Assembly: GCA_963578655.1 (NCBI GenBank)
Contig: CAUZEB010000002.1
Location: forward strand, 1 to 45,536
Source of the DNA: CAUZEB01 sp963578655
GTDB taxonomy: Bacteria > Chloroflexota > Dehalococcoidia > Lucifugimonadales > CAUZEB01
Direction of reading: 5' to 3'
Length of the DNA: 45,536 bases
This document shows, in pieces, positions 34,399 to 43,882 of the stretch. The position numbers and the translations under genes were made by a program. Positions within the stretch are counted from its first letter, which is position 1, and every line of letters starts with the position of its first letter. The notes beneath the pieces are model-generated. The model saw only the letters and a list, made by a program, of their open reading frames with translations. It was not told the DNA's origin and did no database searches.

Positions 34399-35268
34399 TT
34401 AATCGATGTCCAAAAACTGTTTAATCCTACGATTGTATTCGGACCTACGTGTTACTTGATTCATCAAACCCTCGGAGGCAACGTTGGAGAGAAGGTCTGA
34501 TGTTGAAATCCCATGCCTTAAGCTTTTTAGGGTATCATAAACAGCCTTAACTGCGGCTTGAAAGGGTAAATGCCCCTGTAGCAATATACGGACACCATAA
34601 TCGCTCAAATACTTTCTATCCATATAGTCTTCATTTACTCCTCCTAGAAGCAATGGCAGATTAACCTCGCAATGCAGCTCTTCTATCTGCTCTCTAGTCG
34701 TGATACCTGTCACAAAAAGAGCGTCAACACCTGCGCGTTCATAGGCTTTGGCGCGCTTGACAGCGCCCGCGATTCCCTCAAATTGAATAGCGCTAGTTCT
34801 AGCAGCAATAACCAGACTAGAATCTCCTCTGCCATCTATGGCGGACTTCATCTTCCCTACGCCCTCTTCCAGTGATATCAAGTCGACTCTATCTTTATTA
34901 CCAAAACTCTTTGGCAGTAAAGTGTCCTCTATTGTCAGAGCAGATACACCAGCATTTTCCAATTCCTCCACAGTACGTCTTACGTTAAGAGCATTACCAT
35001 AACCATGATCCGCGTCTACCATGAGGCTGATATGACTTGCTCTACAGATGCGACGTGCCTGTTGGGCAAATTCGCTCAGAGTCAAAACGATGAGATCAGG
35101 ATCACCTAACACAGTTGCAGACCCGATAGACCCTGCGAACATACCTACCTCGAAGCCTAAGTCTTCAGCAATACGAGCTGAAATAGGATCAAATACTGAA
35201 GCAGGACACACACATTTATCACCTTCAAGAATTGAACGGTACTGGTCGCGTCGTTCCGACAAATTCAT
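34399..35268 (-). CDS. Isocitrate lyase/PEP mutase superfamily protein
   Basis: This 289-residue TIM-barrel protein has the family features CPASVFDPISARIAEDLGF, MVDADHGYG (D85 and D87, metal binding) and ALTIEDTLLPKSFG. It lacks the KKCGH loop of true isocitrate lyase, so it fits better with oxaloacetate decarboxylase or phosphonomutase-like members of the group. It would cleave or form a C-C or C-P bond in a 2-oxo acid. ATG 35268 starts the family N-terminus, but no strong ribosome binding site is evident. The cupin gene upstream is on the same strand. Confidence 0.83.
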   Translation of the reverse strand: MNLSERRDQYRSILEGDKCVCPASVFDPISARIAEDLGFEVGMFAGSIGSATVLGDPDLIVLTLSEFAQQARRICRASHISLMVDADHGYGNALNVRRTVEELENAGVSALTIEDTLLPKSFGNKDRVDLISLEEGVGKMKSAIDGRGDSSLVIAARTSAIQFEGIAGAVKRAKAYERAGVDALFVTGITTREQIEELHCEVNLPLLLGGVNEDYMDRKYLSDYGVRILLQGHLPFQAAVKAVYDTLKSLRHGISTSDLLSNVASEGLMNQVTRRSEYNRRIKQFLDID

Positions 35269-35381
35269 TTGATATATACCTTCAAATCATATAGTTGAAA
35301 GGCCCAACAGGACCATTAGACAAAAATAAGTTGTGAGTATTAAGGGACGTTACGAAAATTCCCCTTTTTTTACACCAGTCA

Positions 35382-35729
35382 CTAGTCAACCAGTGTTCTA
35401 TCAACATGGGCCGTTGGATGAATAGCCATTACTCTTGCAACAGACCCTGATGTGTTTCTAAAACCGTGCCTCACACCTGGAGGAGCAAGTACAGTTTGCC
35501 ACTCTGAGACGATAACTATTTGATCCCCCAAGGTCGCTTCAAGTTCCCCTTCGACAATAACCATAGCCTCCTCTTTGGGATGTACATGGATAGGTACGAT
35601 AGCACCCGGTTGTAATATAAGATCTGCCACAGTCAACGAATCGGCTCCATTATCAGAGCTTACAAGGGTCCATCGGTCAGCGGTACCAAATTCACCTTTT
35701 GCAACATCTTCCTTGTCCAGTATTGGCAT
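35382..35729 (-). CDS. Cupin-domain protein
   Basis: The ATG at 35729 has GGAGG just upstream, giving a 115-residue single-domain cupin; the ATG at 35777 would add 16 residues without family support. Metal-binding residues are visible in VPIHVHPKEEAMVIVEGELE (two His and a Glu) and in PGVRHGFRN (His). Such cupins are small metal-dependent enzymes or sugar- or acid-binding proteins. Its neighbours, a PEP-mutase-like enzyme and a luciferase-like oxidoreductase, do not define its substrate. Confidence 0.84.
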   Translation of the reverse strand: MPILDKEDVAKGEFGTADRWTLVSSDNGADSLTVADLILQPGAIVPIHVHPKEEAMVIVEGELEATLGDQIVIVSEWQTVLAPPGVRHGFRNTSGSVARVMAIHPTAHVDRTLVD

Positions 35730-35875
35730 TCTTCCCTCCGGTCGTGTTAATTTGGGATATTGTAACTTATAAATCATTCCAATGTATATTACAGTGATAT
35801 TAGAAAGACCCTAACATCTTGCAACTAAGGTTCACCAGATATACACTCAAACAAATCAAACTTCAGGTGTAAATA

Positions 35876-36805
35876 ATGGCTGTTAGAATCGGTGTCGGCT
35901 TTGGGGGATGGCCATTTGCAACCCTCCAACCAGAACTATTATGGGATTATGCGCAAAGATGTGAAACCTTGGGAATAGACTCTTTGTGGTTAAGCGATAG
36001 GATAGTATCTGAAAAGTTTAATATTGAACCTCTTATTGCTATTGCAACCATGGCCTCGTACACGAAAAACCTTAAGTTCGGTACAAGCGTACTAGCATTA
36101 CCACTCAGAAATCCTACTATTCTGGCAAAACAGATTGCTTCCATCGACTTTTTATCCAATGGCAGATTATTACCTGCTATAGGATTAGGGTCTGAAAACG
36201 ATCGCGAATATGAATCATGCGGGACACATCGTTCCGTACGCTCTGGGCAGACTGACGAAGCAATTAAAATCATGCGCTTACTCTGGTCGCAAGATAATGT
36301 CAATTTTCAAGGCAAATATTTTAGCCTACGTGACGTATCTATTCAACCTAAACCCGTACAAAAAGACTTACCTCCAATATGGATTGGCGGAAGAAGCGAT
36401 GCGGCTCTAAAACGAACAGCTCGAATTGGCGACGGCTGGTTAGTTTCACAAGCCTCGGCGCTTGACGTCAAGCGCGGCATTAATAAAATTAAGGAATATA
36501 CTAAACAATACAGGCGTTCGGGGGAAATTGACGATGATCACTACGGTGCTATTTTAAATTTCTGCTTTGCTGACAGTTTTAACGAAGCTGAACTGCTGGC
36601 TAGTCCATACCTCGTGCGAAGCAGACAAGATTCCGATTATCGCAGGTTTTCAATCTTAGGAAGACCCGAGAATGCCAGAATTCTAATTGACTCATTTATC
36701 AAGGCTGGCGCTACCAAATTTATTGCACGCCCATGCTGTCCCCCAGAAATGATGTTGGAACAGCTCGAAATCTTAGGACAATCAATTCTACCCTACTATC
36801 ACTAG
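35876..36805 (+). CDS. Luciferase-like (LLM class) F420/FMN-dependent oxidoreductase
   Basis: This 309-residue protein has the LLM barrel. Stretches ETLGIDSLWLSDRI, TKNLKFGTSVLALPLRNPTILAKQIASIDFLSNGRLLPAIGLG and PIWIGGRSDAALKRTARIGDGWL are typical of F420-dependent members. It should use reduced F420 or FMN in oxidation or reduction of a small organic molecule. No F420 biosynthesis genes are in the window, so the cofactor is inferred from family likeness only. A second member lies at 41348-42274. Confidence 0.87.
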   Translation: MAVRIGVGFGGWPFATLQPELLWDYAQRCETLGIDSLWLSDRIVSEKFNIEPLIAIATMASYTKNLKFGTSVLALPLRNPTILAKQIASIDFLSNGRLLPAIGLGSENDREYESCGTHRSVRSGQTDEAIKIMRLLWSQDNVNFQGKYFSLRDVSIQPKPVQKDLPPIWIGGRSDAALKRTARIGDGWLVSQASALDVKRGINKIKEYTKQYRRSGEIDDDHYGAILNFCFADSFNEAELLASPYLVRSRQDSDYRRFSILGRPENARILIDSFIKAGATKFIARPCCPPEMMLEQLEILGQSILPYYH

Positions 36806-36927
36806 AAAAATATTATTAATAGAAACTCAATTTATAAATATTGATGGAAGCCTTTCCGGACAATTCACGAATTTCTCATTAGTACTTAAAGTCTCTCAGT
36901 TCCATAATTTAGGGAGTCTACATACAT

Positions 36928-36956
36928 TTGACAGTGTTAACACCCTTAGTTAATAT
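36928..36956 (+). promoter_or_regulatory. Candidate sigma70 promoter for yihY-htrA
   Basis: A perfect TTGACA at 36928-36933 is followed after 17 bases by TAATAT at 36951-36956. The start of the yihY-like gene lies about 57 bases past the -10. This is the best promoter match I found in the window. Confidence 0.5.
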
Positions 36957-37013
36957 CTCTCATATTCTAAATGAATTGCAACGCTTATATATAACTGTCT
37001 GGAGGACTTGCAT

Positions 37014-37937
37014 TTGTACTTTGTCAGATTTGTCTTGTTTTGCGCAGATGCGGTAAACGACTTCCTTGCTAAGAATTGTCCCTATATAGCCGGTGCTATA
37101 TCTTTCTACACTTTATTTTCATCTTTCCCCCTAGCTCTTGCTATTATATCTATTGCAGGTTATGTGTTGCCTGGACACGAAGATGAATTTATGGCCCGTG
37201 AGCAATTGGTTAAAGACATCGGCGAGGTCATTCCAGTCTCTACGTCATTCATCGCTGAAACAATACAGGGAGTCGTTAATACTCGTGCAATAACAGGAAT
37301 TGCGAGCATATTAGGCCTTCTATGGGCATCCACTGCAGCATTCGGGGCTATTAGAAAAGGAATCAATGCGGCGTGGGGTATCAAGAAGACGAGGCCATTC
37401 CTAAAAGAACGCCTTATAGACCTAGCCTTAGTGGTAGGAGCTGGCATACTAGTAATGTTAATACTATTCGCAGCTTCCATATTTGGCTTTTTTAGTGAAA
37501 TCACTTCTGTTTTGATACCAGACGTTAACATAAATAAGAACTTATGGGGTATAGCGGCAAAAACAATCACCGCTGTACTGTCTTTTCTAACATTTCTTAT
37601 TCTTTATCGTTTCCTACCAAATACTCGAGTTTCTCTTAGTGATGTCTGGCTGGGCTCACTCCTTGCATCTATGGCATTCGAAGGAGCAAAATGGGGCTTT
37701 GTCTGGTATGTGACGACTTTCCCAATATATAACGTCATCTACGGTTCGGTTGGAGCAATAATGGCCTTGTTGACCTGGGTATATGTTTCAGCTATCATCT
37801 TGTTGTTCGGTGCGCTCATCACCTCCCGTTATACAGCATTTGCGGGCAAAATCGGTGAGAAGAACAGTTTTAAATTACTTTGGATAGGGCTGTCGCGTGT
37901 ACGGGTTAGGGTTGTTGAGTCTACAGATACCGATTAG
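37014..37937 (+). CDS. YihY/BrkB-family inner-membrane protein
   Basis: This roughly 307-residue protein has about six hydrophobic segments and the family core NCPYIAGAISFYTLFSSFPLALAI, then GLLWASTAAFGAIRKGINAAWGI, then RFLPNTRVSLSDVWLGSLLASMAFEGAKWGF and YGSVGAIMALLTWVYVSAIILLFGALI. The function of the family (once called RNase BN by mistake) is unknown; it may be a transporter. GGAGG at 37001-37005 fits the TTG at 37014 (8-base spacer) better than the TTG at 37008. The next gene starts inside its 3' end. Confidence 0.85.
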   Translation: MYFVRFVLFCADAVNDFLAKNCPYIAGAISFYTLFSSFPLALAIISIAGYVLPGHEDEFMAREQLVKDIGEVIPVSTSFIAETIQGVVNTRAITGIASILGLLWASTAAFGAIRKGINAAWGIKKTRPFLKERLIDLALVVGAGILVMLILFAASIFGFFSEITSVLIPDVNINKNLWGIAAKTITAVLSFLTFLILYRFLPNTRVSLSDVWLGSLLASMAFEGAKWGFVWYVTTFPIYNVIYGSVGAIMALLTWVYVSAIILLFGALITSRYTAFAGKIGEKNSFKLLWIGLSRVRVRVVESTDTD

Positions 37938-39039
37938 AGAAATGGCGGTTTGTGCTACGACTGGCCTTTTGTTGGCCTTTTCCTTCGTGTCTTTAGGATG
38001 CGCATCGACTGTCCAAATAGAAAAAACCGAAAAGGTAACACAGTTAGACATTACCAACACACTACCTCCTAGTGGCAATGTGTTTCAGTCAGACCTAAAT
38101 CTAGGAGTGCTGCCATCCGTATCAGGTTTAGTGTCGAAAATAAACCCCGCCGTCGCAAGTATCGCCACAGACTCCCTTGACAGAGGGCTCTTTTTTAATT
38201 TCGCTAAGGAAGGAGCTGGTACAGGAATAGTAATAAGTTCTAATGGCTATGTAGTCACAAATTACCACGTTGTTAAAGACGCTGATGAAATTGTTGTCAA
38301 TCTGCCTAACGGAGACAGTCATGACGCTCAAATAATTGGAGGTGACAGGATCACCGATCTTGCAGTTATCAAGATCGATGTTGAGGATCTACCAATAGCT
38401 TATTTTGGTGATTCCGACAGATTGGCCGTAGGTGACTGGATAATCGCACTAGGAAATGCTTTAGCGCTAAAAGGCGGGCCAACTGTTACCCTTGGGATCG
38501 TAAGTGCCTTGGGTCGTACATTGCAAACTGAACAGGGCACTTTATATGATTTGATACAGACGGACGCTGCTATAAATAGCGGAAACAGTGGAGGCCCCCT
38601 AGTCAGTCTGGATGGTAAGGTCATTGGCATAAACACAGCTATATTGCGCCAAGGCCAAGCACAAGGAATCGGTTTCGCCATAAGTTCTTCAATAGCGATA
38701 CCAATAATTGATAGTTTAATAGAACATGGCCACGTAACAAGACCCTTGATTGGAATGGCTGGAGCCAACGTTACTTCAGCGTCTGCCAGACAACTAGGTC
38801 TTAATGTCACAGAAGGGGTGATAGTCACGCGTCTCTTGGAAAATGGTCCTGCTTCCTATGCAGGCATGAGAATAGGAGATGTTGTGACCAAGATGGACCG
38901 TATTCCTACTCCTGACATGTCTACCTTTCTCGGAATTCTCTGGACATATACGATCGGTGACGTCGTACAATTAGAACTCATAAGGGAAAAAAAGATATAT
39001 TTCGTTAATATAAAGCTCGTCGAACGACCCCCAGACTAA
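37897..39039 (+). CDS. HtrA/DegP-type serine protease with PDZ domain
   Basis: This 380-residue protein has a membrane-targeting N-terminus (hydrophobic 16-34, ending at a possible lipobox SLGC that is not canonical) and an S1C protease domain. The catalytic triad is H124 in TNYHVV, D154 in ITDLAVIK and S231 in NSGNSGGPL. One PDZ domain follows (GVIVTRLLENGPASYAGMRIGDVVTKMD). It degrades or refolds damaged proteins outside the cytoplasm. The start at GTG 37897 gives a 41-base overlap with the yihY-like gene and places an Arg before the hydrophobic stretch; ATG 37942 is the alternative. Confidence 0.9.
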   Translation: MYGLGLLSLQIPIREMAVCATTGLLLAFSFVSLGCASTVQIEKTEKVTQLDITNTLPPSGNVFQSDLNLGVLPSVSGLVSKINPAVASIATDSLDRGLFFNFAKEGAGTGIVISSNGYVVTNYHVVKDADEIVVNLPNGDSHDAQIIGGDRITDLAVIKIDVEDLPIAYFGDSDRLAVGDWIIALGNALALKGGPTVTLGIVSALGRTLQTEQGTLYDLIQTDAAINSGNSGGPLVSLDGKVIGINTAILRQGQAQGIGFAISSSIAIPIIDSLIEHGHVTRPLIGMAGANVTSASARQLGLNVTEGVIVTRLLENGPASYAGMRIGDVVTKMDRIPTPDMSTFLGILWTYTIGDVVQLELIREKKIYFVNIKLVERPPD

Positions 39040-39066
39040 ATACAAAATAGTGCGGCTACGAAACGT

Positions 39067-39083
39067 GGATCTATTATAGATCC
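39067..39083. repeat. Small palindrome at convergent gene ends
   Basis: GGATCTA (39067-39073) and TAGATCC (39077-39083) pair around a 3-base loop between the convergent htrA-like and menG-like stop codons. It could help end transcription from either side but has no T-tract. Confidence 0.3.
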
Positions 39084-39805
39084 TAGTCCTTCTCTCCAAC
39101 ATGGATAGCAACTGTCCCCAAAGCTAGGCTGCTATACGAGACATTTATCATACCCGCAGTCGACATCATTTCCATTAATTCTGATGGTTTTAGAAATTGC
39201 TGAACAGACTTTGGAAGATAAGTATAAGCCTCTCTGTCACCAGCAACTAACATCCCTAGAACAGGTGTCATATAACGAAAATAAAGTGGTATTAGCATAT
39301 CTTGAAGCATTCCTCTATTTTCAAGCTTAACTATTTCAAGAATAACTACTCGTCCACCAGATTTCATGACTCTGACCATTTCTTTCAAAGCCCTGGGTAG
39401 ATTAACGAAATTTCTAACACCGAAACCTACAGTCAAACAAGTAAAACTATTATCTGGAAAAGGAAGGTTGTGCGCATCTCCAATTACTAATTTAATTTTA
39501 TCGGATACCTCTTTGTGCGTGGCTTTATATAAGGCCAAAGTTAACATCTCTAGAGTATTGTCTAATGCCACTACCTCGGACACCCATTCCTTTCTCGCTA
39601 ATTCAATAGCAAAGTCTCCTGTCCCGGATGCCAAATCAAGCGCTCGTCCTGAGTCATTTTTAAATGCGAAGTTAGTGGCCATACGGCGCCATTTGTGATG
39701 CATCCCAGCCGTCATAACAGTGTTCATTAAATCGTAACGACGCGATATTCGAGCAAACATGCGATTTACGAATCTTACCTTATCTTGGCCACTAGAGAGA
39801 TCCAT
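39083..39805 (-). CDS. menG: Demethylmenaquinone methyltransferase (UbiE/MenG family)
   Basis: This 240-residue protein is a UbiE/MenG-type C-methyltransferase. Visible signatures are FARISRRYDLMNTVMTAGMHHKWRR, the SAM motif LDLASGTGDFAIELA, FGVRNFVNLPRALKEMVRVMKSGG and VVILEIVKL. It makes menaquinone from demethylmenaquinone at the membrane surface. Other menaquinone genes are not in the window. Its ATG lies 14 bases inside the 3' end of the nnrED-like gene, so the two are translationally coupled. Confidence 0.9.
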   Translation of the reverse strand: MDLSSGQDKVRFVNRMFARISRRYDLMNTVMTAGMHHKWRRMATNFAFKNDSGRALDLASGTGDFAIELARKEWVSEVVALDNTLEMLTLALYKATHKEVSDKIKLVIGDAHNLPFPDNSFTCLTVGFGVRNFVNLPRALKEMVRVMKSGGRVVILEIVKLENRGMLQDMLIPLYFRYMTPVLGMLVAGDREAYTYLPKSVQQFLKPSELMEMMSTAGMINVSYSSLALGTVAIHVGEKD

Positions 39806-41351
39806 CTGTCAAACCTTTAATAACATATGGTAATTCACATAGAAGGTCAGAAGCGATCATCCCAGTAGAACCCATACGTTCTCTGATGTTCTCACCTGCC
39901 TGGCCATGTACGAACACTCCTAACGCCGCGGCATTTTCGATACTAAGCCCTTGCGAAAGAAAGCCAGTAATCACACCTGCCAACACGTCTCCTGTGCCAG
40001 CAGTTGCCAATGCAGGATTGGCAAAAGGACTAACCATAACTCCGCCGTCAGGATCGGCCACTACAGTGTATGGACCCTTAAGAACAACAATTTTATTCCA
40101 CTGTGTAGCTGATGAACTCGCAATATTAATTCTTTCTTTAGAACTAATAACATCGGATGTCTGAAGGAGGCGTTTCATTTCATTTAAATGAGGAGTAATT
40201 ATCGCCTTAGTAGAAAAACTTCTCCACCATTCAGTTTTTTCAGATAAGATATTCAATCCATCAGCATCTACTATAATGGTTGGAAGTTTAGCATCAGAGT
40301 AAAGGATGTCTTGTAACATCTTTTTAGTTTCGTGTGATGTCCCCAAGCCACAACCCAACAAAATTGCTTTATATCCTTCTGATCGTTCCAATATGAATTC
40401 TGTCGCCTTCATTGAAACTTCTCCGTCAGTAGTTTCTGGCAATGGTAAAATAGTTGCTTCTGTAGTTTTTAATGCTATGGTAGTCTTAATACTTTGAGGT
40501 ATAGCAGCCGTCACCAGGCCAGATCCCACTCTAATAGCTGCGGCCGTGGCAAGATAAGGAGCACCAATATACTGACTAGAACCTCCCACTATTAGTGATT
40601 TGCCAAACGTACCTTTATGAGAATTTAAAGGTCTGGCAGGCAGGATTTCACGGGCCCACTCTACCGTCATAAGGTTAATAGATATAAACTCGTCTAAACC
40701 GTCAGGTATACCTATATCCCCTATTTCTAGAATTCCGATATTTTTCTCTATCGGTGAGAGATAATGACCTAATTTAGGGTAACCAAGTGCTATTGTGCAA
40801 TCGGCGATTGGCGCTGCAGGATCAATCCATCCAGTATCAGCGATAAGACCACTAGGCATATCAATTGCCAAAATTTTTAGAGAGGGACTTTTCCATTTTA
40901 TTTCATTCAATAGCAGAAATATTGTCTTAATAACCCCACTCAATTCGCGTGTGCAATTCGTGCCGAGTACTGCATCCAAGACCAAATGTGCATGTTCAAA
41001 AGCTTGTTGGACGCTGGAATAATTGAGCTTTAAATAGATATGGTGAACGGTTACACCAATTTCCTTGAGACGCTCCAGTCTCTGATCGGGTTCGGATCGG
41101 GCACTACAAATCAACACATCGACTTTAGCACCCCATCTTCTCAAATGACGAGCAGCCACAACACCATCGGTGCCGTTATTACCCGAACCAACCAATACTA
41201 CTATTGGGACACCCAATACCGGACCCAGATAATGCCTAGCTCGTTTGGCGACAGCTAGCCCTGCCTTTTCAATTAGGGTGTCAACTGAGACTCCTGATTT
41301 AACTGCATCGGCTTCTATCTGCGTCATTTGGCTTACAGTCACTATTTTCAA
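39792..41351 (-). CDS. nnr: Bifunctional NAD(P)H-hydrate epimerase/dehydratase
   Basis: This 519-residue protein fuses two repair activities. The N-terminal half is the NnrE epimerase (VGSGNNGTDGVVAARHLRRWGAKV). The C-terminal half is the ADP/ATP-dependent dehydratase NnrD (ALATAGTGDVLAGVITGFLSQG and an earlier KGTFGKSLIVGGSSQYIGAP). Together they restore damaged NADH and NADPH hydrates. Fused forms of about 500 residues are common in bacteria. It overlaps the luciferase-like gene upstream by 4 bases and menG downstream by 14. Confidence 0.94.
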   Translation of the reverse strand: MKIVTVSQMTQIEADAVKSGVSVDTLIEKAGLAVAKRARHYLGPVLGVPIVVLVGSGNNGTDGVVAARHLRRWGAKVDVLICSARSEPDQRLERLKEIGVTVHHIYLKLNYSSVQQAFEHAHLVLDAVLGTNCTRELSGVIKTIFLLLNEIKWKSPSLKILAIDMPSGLIADTGWIDPAAPIADCTIALGYPKLGHYLSPIEKNIGILEIGDIGIPDGLDEFISINLMTVEWAREILPARPLNSHKGTFGKSLIVGGSSQYIGAPYLATAAAIRVGSGLVTAAIPQSIKTTIALKTTEATILPLPETTDGEVSMKATEFILERSEGYKAILLGCGLGTSHETKKMLQDILYSDAKLPTIIVDADGLNILSEKTEWWRSFSTKAIITPHLNEMKRLLQTSDVISSKERINIASSSATQWNKIVVLKGPYTVVADPDGGVMVSPFANPALATAGTGDVLAGVITGFLSQGLSIENAAALGVFVHGQAGENIRERMGSTGMIASDLLCELPYVIKGLTDGSL

Positions 41352-42274
41352 ATTCTACCCACCAATGATTTGAGTAATGCCCTTGTCCGAGTTAATGAGG
41401 CTACTTCATCAGAGCCGACAGGAAAAGGAGAAGCAAGGAATTCTGTAGTTCCGACATCGGAATATGCTCTAATCTGACGTTCTACTTCTACTTCGTTACC
41501 TATTATTGCCGTTTGAAATGGATGAGTAAATCCCTCTATTTTCAACATGCTCTGATAACTAGGTAAATGTCCATATCTCTCAAAGTTACGAATGGCTGTA
41601 TCTGTTGCAGTTTTACAGTCATCGGTTACAGTGACTGGTACTCCAACGCAAATTCTAGGAGCAGATCGGCTCGCAGTTTGAGCTGCATTTGTAATAATTG
41701 GAACTATGTGAGTGTCCAAGGTTTTACGTCCCACCATCCACGTAACAGTACCATCAGCTAACGTTCCTGCAATTTGTAACATCTTGGGGCCAAGTGCGGC
41801 TATTATTACAGGTAGGGGGCTCACGTTGAAATCGCTTAATTCAGCATCAACACACATTGTCTCCCCAGTAAACCTGACCTTATATTGCTCTAATAATGGC
41901 CTCAAAACCGAAAGGTATTCTTCCATTCTTAAAGCGGGCCTATCGAATATGAGTCCAAATTTTTGTTCTACAATTGGTTTGTGAGATAGACCTATACCGA
42001 GAGTAATTCTTCCTCCAGTCGCCTCCTGGGCAGTAAGGGCCTGTTGTGCAAGTGCTACCGGATGTCTGGGAAAAGTTGGTATGACAGCGGTTCCCATCTT
42101 TAAGCTACTAGTACGTTGACCTGCAAGAGCGAAAACAGTCAATGCGTCTACATTTAGCGTTTGCGCCCTCCAAAAACTGTCGAATCCGTCATTTTCAACG
42201 TCAACTGCTTGCTGCACTTGTCCTTCCAAAGTTGAGGCTATACCAAAAGATGTTATGAATATACCTATCTCCAC
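41348..42274 (-). CDS. Luciferase-like (LLM class) F420-dependent oxidoreductase (second copy)
   Basis: This 308-residue LLM-fold protein begins GIFITSFGIASTLEGQVQQAVDVENDGFDSFW and has the LKMGTAVIPTFPRHPVALAQQALTAQEATGGRITLGIGLSHKP stretch of F420-dependent members. The GTG at 42274 has GGAG at a 7-base spacing. It sits between acpS and nnrED and overlaps the latter by 4 bases. The chemistry and substrate are not predictable. It differs clearly from the copy at 35876, so the two are probably not recent duplicates. Confidence 0.87.
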   Translation of the reverse strand: MEIGIFITSFGIASTLEGQVQQAVDVENDGFDSFWRAQTLNVDALTVFALAGQRTSSLKMGTAVIPTFPRHPVALAQQALTAQEATGGRITLGIGLSHKPIVEQKFGLIFDRPALRMEEYLSVLRPLLEQYKVRFTGETMCVDAELSDFNVSPLPVIIAALGPKMLQIAGTLADGTVTWMVGRKTLDTHIVPIITNAAQTASRSAPRICVGVPVTVTDDCKTATDTAIRNFERYGHLPSYQSMLKIEGFTHPFQTAIIGNEVEVERQIRAYSDVGTTEFLASPFPVGSDEVASLTRTRALLKSLVGRI

Positions 42275-42359
42275 ATTTTTTCTCCGTCACATATTCCTGA
42301 GTAAGCTTATTTTACTTGTTTGTCGGCACAGATGATCCACACTTAGATCTACCAGTGCA

Positions 42360-42767
42360 TTATGCAAAACTGTTGTTATCTAGCAGAGGCCTGAAATTCC
42401 CAGTCTTGCTCTCTCCTACTACCGTCGCTACAGCATATTTATCGGTATCAGACAAACTGAGGGCAAGTTCTTCTACGCCAAGTTGTTCCGCTCGTACACG
42501 GGCAGTACAATGAAGTTTGATCAGTGGCACGACGTTTTTCTTTCGTACTATCTCTATGTCTCGCCAGCGTATTCCTCTTGTTCCAGTGCCAAGAGCCTTC
42601 ATGACCGCCTCTTTGGCAGCGAATCTGCGTGCAAATTGGGCTGGCCGTCCACGGCAAAAGACTATTTCTCCTTCAGTGTAAATCCGGTAAATGAATCTGT
42701 CACCATACTCTTCTATAATACGTCTTATGCGCGGTATCTCTACAATATCCACTCCGGTGATTAACAC
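42360..42767 (-). CDS. acpS: Holo-[acyl-carrier-protein] synthase
   Basis: This 135-residue enzyme attaches 4'-phosphopantetheine from CoA to ACP. The two conserved motifs are present, GVDIVEIPRI (magnesium-binding Asp) near the start and FARRFAAKEAVMKALG with the catalytic Glu around residue 53. It starts at GTG 42767 after GGAGG with about a 10-base spacer. In the same direction are metF upstream and the luciferase-like and nnrED genes downstream. It complements the fatty-acid genes at 24-30 kb. Confidence 0.94.
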   Translation of the reverse strand: MLITGVDIVEIPRIRRIIEEYGDRFIYRIYTEGEIVFCRGRPAQFARRFAAKEAVMKALGTGTRGIRWRDIEIVRKKNVVPLIKLHCTARVRAEQLGVEELALSLSDTDKYAVATVVGESKTGNFRPLLDNNSFA

Positions 42768-42838
42768 TGGTGAAATTCCTCCATGAAATTTATCTAAGTA
42801 TACTTCCTACCATTATGATGTAATACTCAAAGGAAGTC

Positions 42839-43732
42839 TTAAGTCTCTCCACTTACGGCAATTTCTGCTTTCTCTAGTATTGAGGGAATCAAATCTTCAC
42901 GACCGAGTGACATAATGTGAACACCTTGACACATGGGCCTTATCAACTTTATTACTCTAGCAGCAATTGCTACACTCGTTGATTCTGTATCTACCGACTT
43001 GTCTAGTTCTGCAATTACTGCCTTTGGAATAGACACTCCTGTAAGATTCCTATTAAGATTTGTTGCCATTCGAGCAGATGTTAACGTGATAATCCCACAG
43101 ATTATGGGAACCTTAAATTTGCTAACTCGGTCGATAAATTCCTGAAAGAGGTCAGGTTCGTAAACTGGCTGGGTTTGAAAAAAAGTTGCCCCTGCCTCAA
43201 CTTTGGCCTCCATACGTCGAATCTCCTTCTCTAGTTCAAGAGCTCCAGGATTCACAACAGCTCCTGAGAAAAATTCCGGCTCACCATCCAGATTCCTTCC
43301 ACTCATATCTTTACCTGAATTTAGAGAAGAAATAATACCTAACAGTTTAATCGCATCGACATCAAAAACAGGTTTGGCTTCTGGGTGATCACCTGAACTC
43401 GGGTGATCACCAGTCATACACAAAAGATTGGAAATGCCCAAGTCGAATGCTCCCAGGAGATCTGATTGAATAGCCAATCGATTTCTATCCCTACACGTAA
43501 TCTGTAATATAGGGCATTGGTTTTGAAGGATTAGTCGATGAGCCATCGCCATTGGACTCATAGCCATACGTGCCCTGTGAGAGTCGGTTAGATTAAAGGC
43601 GTCTACAATACCTTTCAAACGTTTTGCCTTTTCTAAAAGTGGTTTAATATTCGTCCCTTTGGGTGGATTTAATTCGGTAGTTACAATAAATTTACCCGAT
43701 TTCAGTCTCCTAGCAAAGTTATCCAAATGCAA
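42839..43732 (-). CDS. metF: Methylenetetrahydrofolate reductase-like protein
   Basis: This 297-residue TIM-barrel protein matches the MTHFR family: FIVTTELNPPKGTNIKPLLEKA, ILQITCRDRNRLAIQSDLLGAFDLGISNLLCMTGDHPSSGDHP, and GATFFQTQPVYEPDLFQEFI. It reduces methylenetetrahydrofolate to methyltetrahydrofolate using FAD. A TTG at 43732 or at 43726 can start it; GGGAG at 43736-43740 favours the second. It is divergent from folD, another folate enzyme, across 150 bases. Flavin and NADH use cannot be told from sequence. Confidence 0.88.
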   Translation of the reverse strand: MHLDNFARRLKSGKFIVTTELNPPKGTNIKPLLEKAKRLKGIVDAFNLTDSHRARMAMSPMAMAHRLILQNQCPILQITCRDRNRLAIQSDLLGAFDLGISNLLCMTGDHPSSGDHPEAKPVFDVDAIKLLGIISSLNSGKDMSGRNLDGEPEFFSGAVVNPGALELEKEIRRMEAKVEAGATFFQTQPVYEPDLFQEFIDRVSKFKVPIICGIITLTSARMATNLNRNLTGVSIPKAVIAELDKSVDTESTSVAIAARVIKLIRPMCQGVHIMSLGREDLIPSILEKAEIAVSGET

Positions 43733-43835
43733 AAACTCCCCAATATTCGACTAGGCCCACAATTATCAAGCGTTTGAACAGCATTCATAACACTCACATT
43801 GAATAGGAGGGCTTTCTTAGAATCTAAACGCCTTA

Positions 43836-43841
43836 TATAAT
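43836..43841 (+). promoter_or_regulatory. Candidate -10 element for folD
   Basis: A perfect TATAAT lies 41 bases before the folD start in the metF/folD divergent region. No matching -35 hexamer is visible at normal spacing, so the call is tentative. Confidence 0.3.
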
Positions 43842-43882
43842 TAGTTGGCCGCAGAGAGATTTTACACTTCAGAGGTGATTAA

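Noticed and set aside
39792..41351. Two separate genes nnrE and nnrD
   Set aside because: A single uninterrupted frame covers both domains, as in known fused proteins.
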